Below are positions 63,578 through 64,000 of a stretch of DNA of 64,000 bases, piece after piece. The stretch covers positions 62,001-126,000 of the forward strand of contig CALQKH020000004.1 of assembly GCA_943331105.2 (NCBI GenBank). The letters are read 5' to 3'. Source of the DNA: Akkermansia muciniphila. Lineage in GTDB: Bacteria > Pseudomonadota > Gammaproteobacteria > Burkholderiales > Burkholderiaceae_C. Made by a program: the position numbers and the translations under genes. Numbering within the stretch: the first letter of the stretch is position 1; the number at the start of each line of letters is the position of its first letter. Under the pieces are notes generated by a model. That model did no database searches. It worked only from the letters and a program-made list of their open reading frames with translations, and had not been told where the DNA came from.

Positions 63578-63859
63578 CTAACACGGCTTTAAAGCGCTGA
63601 CTGCAATGCCCTGCAGGTGATCGCGCAAACCTTGCTTGTATTCAAAAGTCTTGAAACGCCCAGCGTCGATATCGGCGATACCCTCCTGGGCTGCTTTTCG
63701 CAAAGCCGCAAGTCGATAAGCGTCCTCGGCGCCTCGCTGCTCCACCATGCGCAGCCCCTCACGCAGAACTTCGCTGGCATTTTGATAGCGACCACTTTGG
63801 ACCAGCTGCTCGACCAGCGCAGCTTGGTGATCAGTCAGCACGACATTTCGGGTGGGCAT
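63578..63859 (-). CDS. Orphan ParD-like antitoxin
   Basis: A 93-residue ribbon-helix-helix protein (PTRNVVLTDHQAALVEQLVQSGRYQNASEVLREGLRMVEQRGAED, the ParD/CC2985 pattern) with a C-terminal part that would bind a RelE/ParE-type toxin. ATG 63859 follows AAGGAG. Downstream there is no parE: the next gene is fitB on the opposite strand, ending 16 bases away. It is therefore an orphan antitoxin here, or its toxin has been lost. Confidence 0.86.
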   Translation of the reverse strand: MPTRNVVLTDHQAALVEQLVQSGRYQNASEVLREGLRMVEQRGAEDAYRLAALRKAAQEGIADIDAGRFKTFEYKQGLRDHLQGIAVSALKPC

Positions 63860-63885
63860 GGGAGGGCTCCTTCTTGAAACAGGAA

Positions 63886-63900
63886 TGGCATGGTATGCCA
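63886..63900 (-). promoter_or_regulatory. Palindromic operator upstream of the ParD-like gene
   Basis: TGGCAT-GGT-ATGCCA is a perfect 6-3-6 inverted repeat 26 bases upstream of the ParD-like ATG. Ribbon-helix-helix antitoxins usually repress their own promoter through such sites, so autoregulation is likely. Confidence 0.5.
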
Positions 63901-64000
63901 ATCAGGTCACACAGGTCGTGGTTGTAGCCATCCACCACCGAGCGCACTTTATAACCCACCGCACCCAGGCAAAGCCCTGGTACACAAAGTTGCACCCATT

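Noticed and set aside
63902-64000. Possible partial gene on the minus strand at the right edge (open frame ...GYKVRSVVDGYNHDLCDLIG...)
   Set aside because: It is open to the window edge in one frame but carries no recognised motif and would run into the ParD-like gene; about 100 bases is too little to support a call.

Overview
The window reads as a chromosomal segment of a betaproteobacterium, most likely Burkholderiales/Comamonadaceae (a Limnohabitans-, Polaromonas- or Rhodoferax-like organism). This is inferred from moderately high GC, protein sequence style, and gene orders typical of that group: pyk-fba-purC with purE-purK and Sua5 nearby, def-fmt-dprA, yajC-secD-secF, and rimI-tsaB. No rRNA, tRNA, insertion sequence, prophage or CRISPR array was recognised. 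Coding density is very high and no gene-free stretch exceeds 300 bases.

Layout. 1-5.1 kb (minus): branched-chain amino acid type (Liv) ABC transporter with a coupled acyl-CoA ligase, divergent from a Crp/Fnr-family regulator at 5.1 kb. 6.0-7.8 kb (plus): secreted PQQ-type sugar dehydrogenase overlapping a diheme cytochrome c. 7.9-10.9 kb: an RluB/RluF-like pseudouridine synthase and HtpG. 10.9-14.8 kb (minus): MFS carrier, SrkA-like kinase, and a crotonase/3-hydroxyacyl-CoA dehydrogenase pair. 14.9-19 kb: TonB receptor and a NodIJ-type ABC exporter. 19-27.8 kb: phosphatidylserine decarboxylase, uracil-DNA glycosylase, rimI-tsaB-DMT permease, dacB, SemiSWEET, Sua5, purK and purE. 27.8-36.2 kb: thioredoxin-TPR protein, Mpo1-like protein, purC, fba, pyk, a desaturase inserted on the opposite strand, and pgk. 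36.3-43.5 kb: azlDC, fmt, def, dprA, secF, secD and yajC.

43.7-46.3 kb (plus): a cobalt-type nitrile hydratase operon (alpha, beta, activator) with a translationally coupled DMT transporter. 46.3-50.4 kb: an unknown exported coiled-coil/Pro-Ala protein, crotonase, phasin, an unknown anchored protein and a Spy/CpxP-like protein. 50.6-52.7 kb: OmpR/EnvZ-type two-component pair. 52.7-55.9 kb: a homodimeric 2-oxoacid dehydrogenase E1 divergent from an Lrp/AsnC regulator. 55.9-59.5 kb: DctPQM TRAP transporter plus a short-chain dehydrogenase. 59.8-64 kb is the most accessory part: Fic protein, DEDD exonuclease with a coupled small ORF, metallophosphoesterase, a FitAB toxin-antitoxin pair, and an orphan ParD-like antitoxin.

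Most genes are ordinary core metabolism and information processing. The best candidates for new biology are the nitrile hydratase-transporter operon with its palindromic leader, the E1-Lrp pair without E2/E3, the FitAB promoter built from two TGATATCA palindromes, the small ORF coupled to the exonuclease, and the uncharacterised exported protein at 46.3-47.5 kb. No clearly undescribed multi-gene system was found. Genes in the same operon often overlap by 1-4 bases (ATGA, GTGA, TTGA, TGATG), which helped fix several starts.
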